Shown: positions 1 through 63,292, numbered from the stretch's first letter. The stretch: DNA of 64,000 nt from Amorphochlora amoebiformis (GCA_054601695.1 BAAHQB010000174.1:62001-126000), one strand, 5' to 3'. Notes: generated by a model from the letters alone, not told the origin. Numbers and translations are program-made.

Positions 1-99
1 GAACAATAATGCACCCGAAAATTTTATAGGTGTGAAGAATACGATACCGAAGACTCATAACCAAATTTAAACATATTTACTATGAGTCTTAGCACCACA

Positions 100-1130
100 T
101 ACCAGCATACCAGCATGATATTGTTACGATGAACAAACACATTACCAATATACTGCCAACATTTAATAGCCATATACCAGTATGCTATAAAGGTTAGCAA
201 TCACATACCATATGCTATCAAGGTTAGCAAGCACATGTCGATATGTCATGAGGGTTAGCAACCATATGCCAATATGCTATCAGGGTTAGCAATCACATAC
301 CATATGCTATCAAGGTTAGCAAATACATGTCGATATGTCATGAGGGTTAGCAGCCATGTGCCAATATGCTATCAGGGTTAGTAAATACATACCAAAACTT
401 CTTGTAAAGGTTAGCAACACACATACCAATATGTTGTCAAGGTTAGCAAACACATACCATATGCTATCAGGGTTAGCAAACACATGTTAATATGCTATCA
501 GGGTTAGCAAACACATGATGTCAATACGTTGTCAAGGTTAGCAAACACATACCATTGTGCTATCAGGGGTTAGCAAACACATACCAATATGTTGTCAAGG
601 TTAGCGAACACATACCATATGCTATCAGGATTAGCAAACACAAACCGTATGCTATCAAGGATTAGCAAACACAAACCGTATGCAATCAAGGTTAGCAAAT
701 ACATACCATATGCTATCAGGATTAGCAAACACAAACCGTATGCAAAGGATTAGCAAACACAAACCGTATGCAATCAAGGTTAGCAAATACATACCATATG
801 CTATCAGGATTAGCAAACACAAACCGTATGCAATCAAGGTTAGCAAACACAAACCGTATGATATCAAGGTTAGCAAACACAAACCGTATGCTATCATATG
901 CTATCAAGGTTAGCAAATACATACCAATATGCTATCAAAGTTAGCAAACACATACCGGGAAACTATGAATGTTTAAGAACCATATAACGCATAGTATCAA
1001 GGGAAGCATATGCATATTACTATGCTATCAAGGCTACAAGCTACACACTAGTAATAATATCAAGGTTAGAAACCAAATATCAGTGTAGTATGGGGGTTAG
1101 CATGCACATACCAGTATGCTATGAGCGTTA
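100..1130. repeat. Left-end minisatellite, unit about 30 bp
   Basis: About thirty imperfect tandem copies of a unit built from the words GGTTAGCAAACACATACC and ATATGCTATCA. The units vary in the middle (CATACCATATG, CATGTCGATATG, CAAACCGTATG), and higher-order pairs recur, for example 655-720 versus 721-790 versus 790-860. No gene was found here. Reading frames of 60-80 codons exist only because the unit length is close to a multiple of three and holds few stops. The word GGTTAG resembles the telomeric hexamer but the array is not telomeric. Confidence 0.9.
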
Positions 1131-1284
1131 ATCAGCACATTCCGAGCGTGACAGCCGTGGATTCCGTTTGAGCCCGAGGGGTCAATCCAAAATATGATCT
1201 GCAAAACACATTTACAAGCACACAAATGAAAACACGGTTTATGTCTTGGGATCGCGAAGTTGTATAGTGCTCATGCAAGTGTGA

Positions 1285-1285
1285 G

Positions 1286-1328
<43 letters not shown>

Positions 1329-1341
1329 CATATATATATGT

Positions 1342-1437
<96 letters not shown>

Positions 1438-1452
1438 ACCTGCTTATAATAA

Positions 1453-1496
<44 letters not shown>

Positions 1497-1558
1497 TACA
1501 TAATATATAAACATATATATATATATATATAAAAATATATATATATAATGTGTGTATA

Positions 1559-1605
<47 letters not shown>

Positions 1606-1652
1606 ATATATATATATATTATATAATATATATATATATATGTGTGTGTATA

Positions 1653-1713
<61 letters not shown>

Positions 1714-1735
1714 TATATTTAACACAAATATTCTA
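1285..1735. repeat. (TA)n microsatellite block
   Basis: About 450 bp of nearly pure TA dinucleotide with scattered G or C interruptions (GTGTGTATA, CATATA). It separates the left minisatellite from the first possible gene. I see no exon in it. Confidence 0.9.
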
Positions 1736-1785
1736 CTGTACACACACACACACGTTCATTACAATCCATGAACAAACCACGAAAT

Positions 1786-2028
1786 TCAAAATGATTTGAA
1801 AACACATAAAAACACAAAAGGAAGACAGATGACCGAAAGCACACAAGGAAAAAAAAGAAGAGACCGAGGAATTTCGAAAACTACATTTATAACTCCAGCC
1901 AGCAACGTGCAGGCCAGCATATCCCTTTTCTTCGGGTTGTTAGTCGCCAGCAGTAACGCGATGTTGGTCAATACGATGGGCACGCCGAAAGTGAAGCCCA
2001 ACGCGGTCGTCAGCTGGTTTGCGACCAT
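1786..2028 (-). CDS. Possible small two-helix membrane protein or terminal exon of a membrane protein
   Basis: An open frame of 80 codons starting at an ATG at 2028. It begins MVANQLTTALGFTFGV, continues with the hydrophobic stretch PIVLTNIALLLATN and a charged loop NNPKKRD, and then a second hydrophobic stretch LACTLLAGVINVV. The end is also hydrophobic. Base composition between about 1885 and 2040 is clearly more balanced than its surroundings, which supports coding. An acceptor-like TTTCAG lies just before the frame (2040-2045) and a donor-like GTAGTT at about 1884. The piece could therefore be an internal exon (1885-2039) of a longer minus-strand gene, but only about 200 bp separate it from the RDD gene on the other strand. 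I do not recognise the family. Confidence 0.35.
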   Translation of the reverse strand: MVANQLTTALGFTFGVPIVLTNIALLLATNNPKKRDMLACTLLAGVINVVFEIPRSLLFFPCVLSVICLPFVFLCVFKSF

Positions 2029-2246
2029 CACCAGCTTCACTGAAACTGATGGGAAATAATGGATATACGAGATATCTCATGTAATATACTAAGACGGTTA
2101 TTTGGAATATAATAATATCTTAGATATTGAATACAGATATGTATATATTAAGAAGGGATATATTACATAGTAAATTATTATCCATCAGATATCCGAAATT
2201 TTCTTACAGACTTGAGTAACCCAGACGCCTTTCGACCCCGCCAACG

Positions 2247-4930
<2,684 letters not shown>

Positions 4931-4959
4931 TACTATGTACTCACTGGCTACACTCAAGA

Positions 4960-5560
4960 TAAACGTACCTGTATATGCTAGGTATGTGAGCTATCAACAA
5001 CGTCCTAGACGTCTAGTTTTCCTTTATGATCTAGACGAGAAAACAATGTGCATCTAGTACATGTCGCAAATTGAGCAATATCTAGAATATTAATGAGACA
5101 CAAGAATGAGTTGAATTCTATAGTGTGAAATCAAGATGATTTTCTAGTATCAATGTGACAAGTACGATCTATCTGCTGCTAGAGCTATGTGCTGGATCTA
5201 GATCACGGTAGCTTTGTATCTGCAAAATCATCTAGATCATCTAGATCATACGAGTAGTCTGGGTAGTATCTAGAGTATACTACGAAGTTTGTAACATAAA
5301 TCTAGTCAATGTTTAAAAAAGTCTAGAAAGTATGTAAATTTGATTTTTACTTAGTACTAGCTAGACTAGTGCCAGAGAGCATGATCGAGCCTAGGCCGCG
5401 TTGCATAATTCAGTCACAATTTCAGTGATCATGCAAGTTGATGTACGTATATTGGAGGCGATATATAGTGTGATTATTATCATCTAGACCACTGAATTGG
5501 AATATCTAGAATATCCCGAAAAATGATGCCAAAGTTAGAGTTCGGGACATTCTAGACATT
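4960..5560. other. CTAG-rich intergenic island 1
   Basis: The region directly 3' of the RDD gene has no convincing exon but is dense in the tetramer CTAG, usually as TCTAG or CTAGA, and lacks TA microsatellite. It ends where the (TA)n block begins near 5640. The same composition is seen in the gene gaps at 10440-11300 and 39200-40520. Confidence 0.75.
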
Positions 5561-5639
5561 TGCGCTCCGAAGTCATTGTGCCCTTCCTAAGTGATAAATT
5601 TGCATATTACAGCTGAGATACATACATGTAAATACATAT

Positions 5640-7620
<1,981 letters not shown>

Positions 7621-7623
7621 TAT

Positions 7624-8751
7624 TTATAAATACATGTATGAAAATATACACCTTGATTTCGACAACTGTCCCTTGAGAATCTCTTCAAATAAATCCGAAA
7701 CTTCCGTGAGAGCTATCTCGAGCTCTTTTTCCTCAATTCGAACGGTTTTGTTATCAATCTCAACCTCAACAAACCCAGAGGAATTGCGCTTGGCGTTGAC
7801 CGCTTGCCCTTTCCCCTCTCGATTGGACTTCAGTATAGGTTGGTGCCTTCCGTCGTCTGGTTTTGGCATTGGTCTTGAATCTTTTTTATTCTGTCTGTTC
7901 TAAATAAAACAAAAACGTTAGTTTGTGATATCGGGCTTTAGAATCTTTTTTATTCTGTGTATTCTAAATGAAAAATGAATCGAGTATGTTTCGATGGTTG
8001 GTATCGGGGTATTTCCATTACCTGGAGAACTCTATCTATGGTACTTATATACCTAGCAGTGTTATACGTTTCCTGTTGTCCCATAGTCTTGCACTTTGTG
8101 TAGTTCTCCTTAACGCTCTTTTGCTCACTCCCTTTCTTCTCATCGATACATAGCACGGGAGAATGCTGAAAGACAAGGCGTCAAAAACTAGCCCGCTGGA
8201 TAATATGATTGGGCTCAAATTACCCCTGATGTTTCCATTGCATTCGGCCCGCCTCTTGGCGCTCTCCTAAACCAAGATTCGAGCAAGAACTTTCGGAGAT
8301 AGCTTGCCGCACATTTTCCCAATCGCATCGAACTTATAGCCCTAGCCGTGTCGTGGAGAATCATTGACGGGCCCAGGTCATTGTTTGCTATCATATCCAT
8401 AGACACTCCAAGGAGTTCGACGCATCCGCTCACATTTCTTAACGTTTCCTTGGTTTGATCGTCCTGGTCGTGCTCCACTATTTCCCACATAGCCCCGGCC
8501 GCAAACCAAGCAACGTCCAAGACCAAAAACCTTTCCACGCCTTCCCAGCTGGAAACTTCAAAGTTCTATGAAAGACGCAACAGTGTTAGTTCTTGTTGAG
8601 ACCAGTTTTTGAGATATAAAGTGCCCTTGACAATAACCTGTGAGAGCATATATACCGCTACGAGGCTTAAGACATTATGATGTGCAACACATATACATAT
8701 ATATACATATGTGCAGACACATACACATGTATATATATATATATATAATAT

Positions 8752-8782
<31 letters not shown>

Positions 8783-8811
8783 TGTACATATGTATATATA
8801 CATATATATTT

Positions 8812-8890
<79 letters not shown>

Positions 8891-9379
8891 ACATATATAA
8901 CATAATATATATACATATATATATATATATAATAACATATATATGTGTATATATATATATATACATATACATACATCTTTAGTACAGGTTTGTGAGAGGA
9001 TATACTGCCCATGCACGATTGTGTATATATGTTCATGACAGCCTATGATCTTGTAAGCGTGTACGACTTACCTTTTGGCTATTCACAATTTTGCGGGCAT
9101 GCCAGACGATTCCCATCGCACGCTTCCAGTCGAAGTTCGACGTTGCTAGCCTGGCGGGCACGTTATCCTGAAATATGGAAAGTATCAAGGAACAAATATC
9201 GTTTGAATATTCGCAAGTTAAACCTGCCCAACAACTTGACCAAAACCGGTGGCGTCTTCGGGTTTTTGACCCTGAATGGGCTGGTTCCTATCCGCGATTT
9301 TCTCGCAAATAATCCAAACGAAGTATCCCGAGGGCATATGCATCCAAAGAGCATTTTTAAAGGTCTCAGCGAATGTCAT
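7624..9379 (-). CDS. Unrecognised five-exon protein, about 337 aa
   Basis: Exons (transcript order) 9224-9379, 9072-9167, 8224-8565, 8022-8165 and 7624-7899 join with all junctions in phase 0. Donors are GTTTAAC, GTAAGT, GTAATT and GTAATG. The start at 9379 ([16 protein letters not shown]) is the first ATG after a stop-rich stretch. The protein is soluble-looking and helix-rich: exon 3 (114 codons) holds [20 protein letters not shown] and a Cys/Met-rich helical stretch, and the C-terminal exon is Lys/Glu-rich ([20 protein letters not shown]). A donor-like GTGTAT at 7651 could extend the gene further left; reading through gives a stop at 7624-7626. Three of the four introns are short (56, 58 and 122 bp) and only the 506-bp one holds TA repeats. 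I do not recognise the family. There is no signal peptide and no membrane helix. Confidence 0.7.
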
Positions 9380-9567
9380 TTTCCTGTTTTCTACTTGAGA
9401 TTTGAGGTGTGCTCTGACGAGCCCCGACGGGGGCCATCCTTCCGTACTTCTGGCGGGTCACATTGGGTCAAATTGGGTCACAAAGCCTGTGACAAAGGGT
9501 CACGACTCACGGGTCAAACCGATCGAAGCCGAATATTCACATGAATAGTGAATAATAATCTATATTA
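9380..9567 (-). promoter_or_regulatory. Upstream region with five GGGTCA words
   Basis: This is the 188-bp gap upstream of the 7624-9379 gene. GGGTCA occurs at 9455, 9465, 9475, 9497 and 9511. The first three are spaced exactly 10 bp, one helical turn, in the form TTGGGTCA or GCGGGTCA. This is a plausible cluster of protein-binding sites but could equally be a small repeat. I found no TATA box. Confidence 0.4.
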
Positions 9568-10339
9568 TTAACTAAGATAAGTTTTATTATTCCCAGAGCT
9601 TAGAGGGAAACATACAGTATAACGACTCTTAACCATCGACATATGGACGTGATCCAGGAGGACCAGGACATCGTCTTCTAAAGCTCGACAATGCTTTCCA
9701 TTCAACCTCGCTTTCAGTCCAATCGCAGAGGTTTGCTCGGGAAAGCGTCCGATGTCGTCAACTGCTCATCTAAAGATACAAATGGTTGAAGATTAATTAG
9801 GAGGATCCCTCTGATGACAGAGAGAATCCGGCCTTTCTCTTATCCTCAACGTCGACGTGCTAGATTATTGTCGAACTACCAACACTACCCGGAAGGCTTA
9901 AGCTGCAAGAGTGATCAAGAGCGCGACGCCGAAGATCGCTCGGGTCTCCACCGTCAGCTATATCCACTCATCTTGTGAGACTCCAATGAAGTCGCCGCTG
10001 ATTGTTGGTCCATTACCAATGCAAAACAGTGTTGTCAGTCTATACGGCTTTCAAAACGATGATTGCGAATCCAGCTCTCAGCCCCAGTGAGCTCTTTCAG
10101 TTGTTCTTCTGGCAAATTTGCAACCGTCTCGACGTTCTTCAAGCCTTCCTCTTGCTCAGCTTCCATCAACCACTTTTTGACCCCAGCATGGGCCAAAATG
10201 TACTAAAAATTCAGCGAAACGGTCCGAAATCCCTCTGTTGGATCCGATTTTATGGTTACCTCGGCCGACAGTCCTACGCTCCCTTCGATGCGCTCCAAGA
10301 AATCTCCCGGGAATCGGCCGGGATTACGGAATTGTGCTC
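9568..10339 (-). CDS. Unrecognised gene, 3' four exons (5' end missing)
   Basis: Exons (transcript order) 10260-10339, 10046-10202, 9889-9957 and 9568-9761 chain in phase 0, 1 and 1 and end at TAA (9568-9570). The pieces read GRFPGDFLERIEGSVGLSAE, then YILAHAGVKKWLMEAEQEEG and LPEEQLKELTGAESWIRNHR, then DGGDPSDLRRRALDHSCSL, then GRFPEQTSAIGLKARLNGKH. The second exon loosely resembles a SAM-like helical domain (V.KWL...LPEEQLKEL). The GLKARLNGKH motif resembles short LKGL.ARPELNG-type repeats reported in algal proteins. Both ideas are weak. Introns are compact (57, 88 and 127 bp) and free of TA repeats, unlike the neighbouring CD36 gene. The exon supplying the first two bases of 10260-10339 was not found; it would lie in the CTAG-rich region. 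Confidence 0.55.
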
Positions 10340-10429
10340 CTGGAAAGATGTTGTAATTTAGGTATGTTTGGTTTTTCTAAAACACACATTCAATGTCGTG
10401 GTTTGGTTTAGGATTACCAACACTAGAAG

Positions 10430-11334
10430 AAGAAATTGATGATAGCTAGACTTGCTAAGTCTAGAAGTGTTCAAAAGATCTTTGGTGAAAAAATAATGAG
10501 CGTAAACTAGCTAGACTAGAGAACTTAGTCTAGTTAGTAGAAAAGTGTATCCAAAACAAAATCTTTACTAGTTTAATTCACGCCTCAATCTAGCTAGTCA
10601 ATGATTTCAATCTCAACTCATGTAGTTAGTTTCAACTCTAGAACTAGTTCACACCACGTACTAGACCTAGTAGACGTAGGCCACATTTTTGCGGTATTTT
10701 GTCGGAACTCTGCTAGTCTGAGACTCTGTTTAATTAGGAGTCACAGATCTACGCCTAGACTAGCTGATCACGATATGATCGTCTAGATAATCAATTGATA
10801 CAAGTTACTCTAGAGTCTAGACACTCTAGAAATAAGTGGTAATATCTGAATATCTAGCTAGATATATATATATATATGTGATATATATCTAGTATATATA
10901 TCTAGATATATATATATCTAGATATATCTAGAACCTAGAGAACTGATATATGTTTTTCCTAGTTCTAGTAGTTTTCCGATCTAGCTATCTAGATACTAAC
11001 AACAGTCTAGTAGTAGTATGGATCTAATTAGTTAACGTCTGACGTGCTAGATCTAGTAGATGCATTACAACACTGACTAGACTACACTAGTACAACCTAG
11101 ACAACTAGTACAATCCAGACAATACTAGCAATAAGACACTGTGTCAGTGACAGACATACTCTAGATACTTTAGATCATGAGTCTCGTCTAACTACGTAAC
11201 TCTAGAACCAGACTAGTAACTAGAGATACTCTAGATACTAGACACATACTAGAATATATCTACTAGCTAGCTCTAGTAGCTAGATCTAGTAGATCTAGTA
11301 TACACATGAGATAATCCTGAATCGAGATTCCAGA
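10430..11334. other. CTAG-rich intergenic island 2
   Basis: By hand I count about 52 CTAG tetramers between 10441 and 11300, roughly one per 17 bp, where about one per 250 bp is expected by chance. They sit in words such as TCTAGA, ACTAGT and CTAGCTAG, and short (TA)n runs carry ATCTAGATAT variants. No exon or known element could be supported. Confidence 0.85.
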
Positions 11335-11834
11335 GATTTGTGCGAGCACCAAGTATGACATTCACAACTTTTCAATCGATCATGCACACAAGCGCCTACA
11401 TCATAGGGCTTGGTCTACTTAACATATGTTTAGCTACTGAAGAATGAAAACCGAATGATCTCCGCACACCATGCATGCGAGGAAAATCCAACAGCTCTTG
11501 CCATCAAACACAAAATAAATCGGTCGAAAAAAGCAAAAAGAAAAAAACCGAAAAAGGGCAAAACACGGCAAATAATTCAGGCAAAAACTCCACACGGCGC
11601 ACGAGGAAAGCTACATGTCTCAGAGGTGCGAGTCGCCGACAGCACTCTGTCCCATGGTCGAGGTGCCAGGTTTCACGGCCACGTCATTAGGAGCCTAACG
11701 GATACAGAGGGATACCGAAACGAGTCAATGATCAGTTTCATTTGTTCGATTTAGAGTGAGAAACTGTATGTGGAAGATATTCCCCGTTCTAAACTGTGGA
11801 TAGACAGATAGAGTGGGTGGTAAGGTATTATTTT
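11335..11834. other. Gene gap 3' of the CD36 gene
   Basis: Ordinary-looking sequence without TA repeat. It contains a plus-strand frame of 99 codons (11455-11754) with a very basic Lys-rich part (KKAKRKKPKKGKTRQ). The frame has no splice signals, no recognisable domain and no initiation context I can judge. It is recorded as a low-confidence open frame, not as a gene. Confidence 0.3.
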
Positions 11835-33667
<21,833 letters not shown>

Positions 33668-34391
33668 GGCTCACGTTCTGTGTGTAGTTAAGAGGGGGGG
33701 AGGGGGCTGAGAACGGGTAAAGAACGGGCAAAAACGCGTGGGGAAAACCACTCGTGCTTGACGGAATTTAAGCCAGCCTGTGTTTTTACGCCGATTTATT
33801 TAGCGGGATATGTGACATATCGATATGTCACGTTAAGGGTATAGTACGTGGCGTTAGATCACGCGTAATGCTGACCGTTTTATGCTCAATCACGGCAGTG
33901 TAACACGCTACTTAGGGCTGTTACCCGGCTGTATCACTGTGAAATACCCTTAACGGCAAACAGAGCGTGACTTTGCTTCATGTCACGTGCTAATTTCGGC
34001 TTGAAACGCTTGCACCGGATTATACTTTGGTGATTTTAAGACATACCACCAGGAGCAAATTCGGGGCAATTTCGCCTAACCTTTTAGCACGAAAAACGGC
34101 TTTCATCTTAAGTGGATAGAAAGGGGGTATCCTGAGCCTCCTTTTGTTGTTTTCTGACGAAATCGCCCCAAAATAAAAACGAAACTGAAGGAGCCTGAGC
34201 TGCGCCTCTGAGACACCTTCTAAGATTCTTCTTGAAATGACTTGAATCTCTAAGTTCCAAATTTCACTTGACGTTCCGACTGGGAACAGTGGTAGCACAC
34301 GTCCTGCACCCAGCAAAACGGTCGGCCTCAAACGCCGCACATCACACCGCGACACAGGCAACCACCCCGCACTACCCAATCGGGCAAAGAC
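33668..34391. promoter_or_regulatory. Divergent promoter region between the CD36 and globin genes
   Basis: These 724 bp separate the two start codons and are free of TA repeat. They contain a perfect 20-bp palindrome, GTGACATATCGATATGTCAC (33812-33831), directly followed by one arm of an 11-bp inverted repeat, GTTAAGGGTAT (33832-33842), whose partner ATACCCTTAAC is at 33944-33954. GTCACG-type words recur nearby. Such symmetric sites are typical of dimeric DNA-binding proteins, and shared control of the two genes is possible. A minus-strand frame of 136 codons at 34020-34430 crosses the globin start and is judged spurious. Confidence 0.5.
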
Positions 34392-38992
<4,601 letters not shown>

Positions 38993-40520
38993 GCATGTAC
39001 CCAAAATACTCATACGACGACCGCTAGGAACGTACATAACACTATCTATCGCCTTATCATCGAGCTGGGCGCTGAGATTCTAGAGATATTTTGGAGATTT
39101 GTGAGAGACGTCTCGCCATAATGGTGAAGTCGAAGAGGATAACTTGATTCGAGTTTATCTGTGGTTGGTACCTCTCATAACCTGAACCGTGGCCCGATCG
39201 AGTAACTAACTAGTCATACAGATAGCAGAGATAAGCTGGCTCTAAATACTAGATAGAGGTGAGAATTGAATATTAATCTACAGAATCTATGTGTTATAAT
39301 AATAGATTTATAACATGTATCCGATTGTATCTAGTGTATGCATGCATGTATGATCGATAATGTCGTCATTTGAATTATTATTATTATTATTACCGTTTTT
39401 CAGTATGTACATGTGTAAAAAATTGAGGCTAAGGCTAGTAAGGGATGCTAGATCGATCCACACGTGTACTAGATCTAGTAGATGTAGGTACCCTAGACTA
39501 GGCTTATAATCTCTAGAATCTAGATATCGAGCTTACTGGATCTTCTCGCCAGGTACACGTACTAGCTAGACGTGAACTCTGATACTCATCCCGTGCTGTT
39601 ATCTAGCTTATTCGGATGAAATCACCCAAATAAATTACACGGGAATCTTTCAAAACACAAAAGATCAGATAGAATATTCACTTCTAGACGCGTACCATGG
39701 GTCCATGAGTCACTATAGCTATCTGGGCTACTCGCTAGCTGAGATTAATCATCTAAGATCTTCTCAGAGTATGAGTATATTCTATATATTGCAAGATATA
39801 TCTCTAGATCTAGATCATATGCTTGTATTACTTTGTATACGTATCAATGGACCGTCAACAATGTTGTACATATGCAACGTACGTACTACACGTACGTACG
39901 CACAAATGTAATCCACGTACCGATACGTACCACAAGCGCTATAATATCAGATGCGTATCCCAACGTGTCACATGATACGTACGCACATACGTACCTACAA
40001 ACGTGTACCTAGCTACTACAGCTAGTGCACCAACTTCTAGAACTTGCATACGTACGTACCGACATACGTGCCAGGACCAGACAAATCTAGAAATTGCCTG
40101 CGCAACATGACGTCCTCAGCAACTTTCATGACAAGTGCTAGATATGTGCACGTGAGTCAGCCAGGTTAATTGTACAGTTAATAGATTAGTTAGACCTTGG
40201 CACCTTAACATGATTGTGATATGTGCAGCTGTACTAGATGTATACAAGATGTGTACAGATAAATGCACTAGGAGTCTAGGATGTGCTAAATCTAGCAGAT
40301 ATGCTCTAGATACTAGACACTAGACTCGATAAGATGTCCCAGATCTTAATTATTAGCCATGCTCATCTGAATCTGAGATGATACACTCGAGACTCAAGCC
40401 TAGCCAGTAGTGTATGTAAGTACATCATGAGTCAACATACATCAGGACGATTCGTGCCTCGGATGGTAATAATAGTATAATAATACTAGAATAATATCTG
40501 CAATAAGATATCTAGTATAT
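38993..40520. other. CTAG-rich intergenic island 3
   Basis: A convergent gap between the globin and three-helix genes. It is dense in CTAG (TCTAGA, CTAGAT, ACTAGT) and, at 39860-40080, also in CGTACGTA words (ACGTACGTACGC, CATACGTACGTACC). I found no exon, and there is no TA microsatellite until 40680. Confidence 0.8.
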
Positions 40521-48818
<8,298 letters not shown>

Positions 48819-49174
48819 TGGTGGCCCGCCGGGTTGTGTGGTGGATATCGACGGCTATTTTGCTAGGTTTATAGCTAATTTTTCGGGTTGAGATGTTTTT
48901 TTTCGGGAAGAGGGGGGGGGGGGGGGAGGGAAGGAAGGGAGGAGAAGGGAGGGGGGGTGGGGAAGGAGGGAGATAGGGGGGGGAAGGATTTGTTTTTGTA
49001 TGGATATATTTGTGCGAATTTGAGTAACATAAACATGAATTATTCGACATGATGCATCTATGTACATATATTATGCATATATACATTTTGTACGCATTAA
49101 AATTGTATGTATATCTATATACACACACTTTATATATATATATGTATATATTATATATTTTTTTATATATATAT

Positions 49175-49242
<68 letters not shown>

Positions 49243-49296
49243 AGTGTGTCTGCCTATATTGTTATTTAATGGTTACCGGCAATGGGTGTTGTTTTG

Positions 49297-49342
<46 letters not shown>

Positions 49343-49372
49343 AGTGTGTCTGCCTATTTTGTTAATATATAT

Positions 49373-49422
<50 letters not shown>
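48819..49422. promoter_or_regulatory. Gap between the divergent three-helix and patatin genes, with an 80-bp purine tract
   Basis: From 48905 to 48990 the + strand is almost pure purine with long G runs (up to about 16). From 49130 a (TA)n tract begins, followed by two acceptor-side echoes (49241-49300 and 49341-49370) of the first recognised patatin exon. The first patatin exon(s) and start codon should lie here but could not be identified. A plus-strand frame of 72 codons (48673-48891) overlaps the opposite gene's first exon and is not supported. Confidence 0.5.
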
Positions 49423-61177
<11,755 letters not shown>

Positions 61178-61932
61178 CACTCACATTAGATGATATACTC
61201 ACATTATCATGGCAATATAAATTCTAGAAATTCTAGAAATTCTCAGTTTTCGGCCGGTGTACCTACGTACTACTCTACTGTTCTCTGTTGACTTGAAGAA
61301 AGGTAAGTCAGGGAGTCTATACCAGTGATGATCTCAAGTTAAACCATAACGCTTCAATGTGTACATAATGTGCGAACGATGTGTCACTAAATATGTGAAC
61401 GATGTGGCACTCCTAGGAAACTGGCGTGATGAGGTTTAAAAATTTCGCAAATTCGCGGCAACCTTGAGTTTAAAAGAACGGCTTCAAACCCATCTCACTA
61501 AAGCACAACCATGTCCGTCCATGGGCCTCGCAGCAATGATGTGTGTGGCGCTTCCGACGCGTTGAAATCCCTCTCCGGGAAGCGATTTGCACCAGATAGA
61601 TGTTTCGATTGGTGTGAACCTGTGAAATCCCTGAGAGCAAGGGGCAAAGGAAACCTCACCAGAGCAAGAGATACGGCACCCCTTGCCGAAAGTGCATGAT
61701 CATCCATAAGATATCGCTAGAGCAATATGTGGATATTAAATAAACAATATCTCTAACACGATTTAAAAGACCCCGGGATTAGATAAATCCCGGACAATTT
61801 TAATCTCGGTAGAAACTCCAATTCAGGAGAATCCGGGATTACAGCGATAGTCTCAGATGTACACGTGTCAGTCTGGCGACGTGGTCTGTATCGGCGCTAG
61901 GGCAACGCCGAAGGGCACTCGGGCGGGGTGAT
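61178..61932. other. Gap 3' of the patatin gene, with a hairpin
   Basis: Non-repetitive sequence. A perfect 8-bp stem, CCGGGATT (61773-61780) with AATCCCGG (61786-61793) around a 5-nt loop AGATA, is followed 45 bp later by another AATCCGGGATT. Open frames on both strands at 61498-61707 (62-69 codons) overlap each other; neither has a recognisable domain. Confidence 0.5.
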
Positions 61933-62638
<706 letters not shown>

Positions 62639-62644
62639 GTTGTT

Positions 62645-62740
62645 ATGTATTTGTGTGTTTGAATGTATTTGTGTGTTTGAATGTATTTGTGTGTTTGAAT
62701 GTATTTGTGTGTTTGAATGTATTTGTGTATTTGAATGAAT
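62645..62740. repeat. 18-bp minisatellite (TGTATTTGTGTGTTTGAA)n
   Basis: About five tandem copies, the last ones diverged (TGTATTTGAATGAATTTATG). It is open in one frame (NVFVCL repeats), which is an artefact of the 18-bp period. Confidence 0.92.
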
Positions 62741-62788
62741 TTATGTCTGCTTGTGTATTTGTGTTCAATTTTTATTGTATATTGGATA

Positions 62789-62837
<49 letters not shown>

Positions 62838-62848
62838 GTATATATGGA

Positions 62849-62927
<79 letters not shown>

Positions 62928-63076
62928 ATTAAATATATATATATATATATATATATAATATGTATGTATATACACACACATATATGTATATATAACATAT
63001 ACATATTGTTGTACATATATATATATACATATTATGTATTATTGTACAATATATATACATATATATATATATATAC

Positions 63077-63131
63077 CTTAAAAGGTTGATGGAAAGATGT
63101 CGAGTTATATGCGTCACGCACTCCTTGTACT
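63077..63131 (-). CDS. Single exon of a minus-strand gene at the right edge
   Basis: Minus strand: ATATCAG acceptor, then [17 protein letters not shown], then a GTATAT donor (2 + 51 + 2 nt). An acceptor-side echo (CTCTCCTTGTACTCTTATAT) at 63250-63269 lies on the correct side for a minus-strand exon. A candidate upstream exon is near 63745-63790 (minus strand, TCGCCCCCTCCGACGTCAG followed by GTATGATG), but its frame is not settled. Family unknown. Confidence 0.4.
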
Positions 63132-63143
63132 CTGATATATACA

Positions 63144-63179
<36 letters not shown>

Positions 63180-63213
63180 CATACACATAGACATATATAT
63201 ATATATATATATA

Positions 63214-63247
<34 letters not shown>

Positions 63248-63292
63248 CATGCTCTCCTTGTACTCTTATATATACAAATATATATGTTGGTA

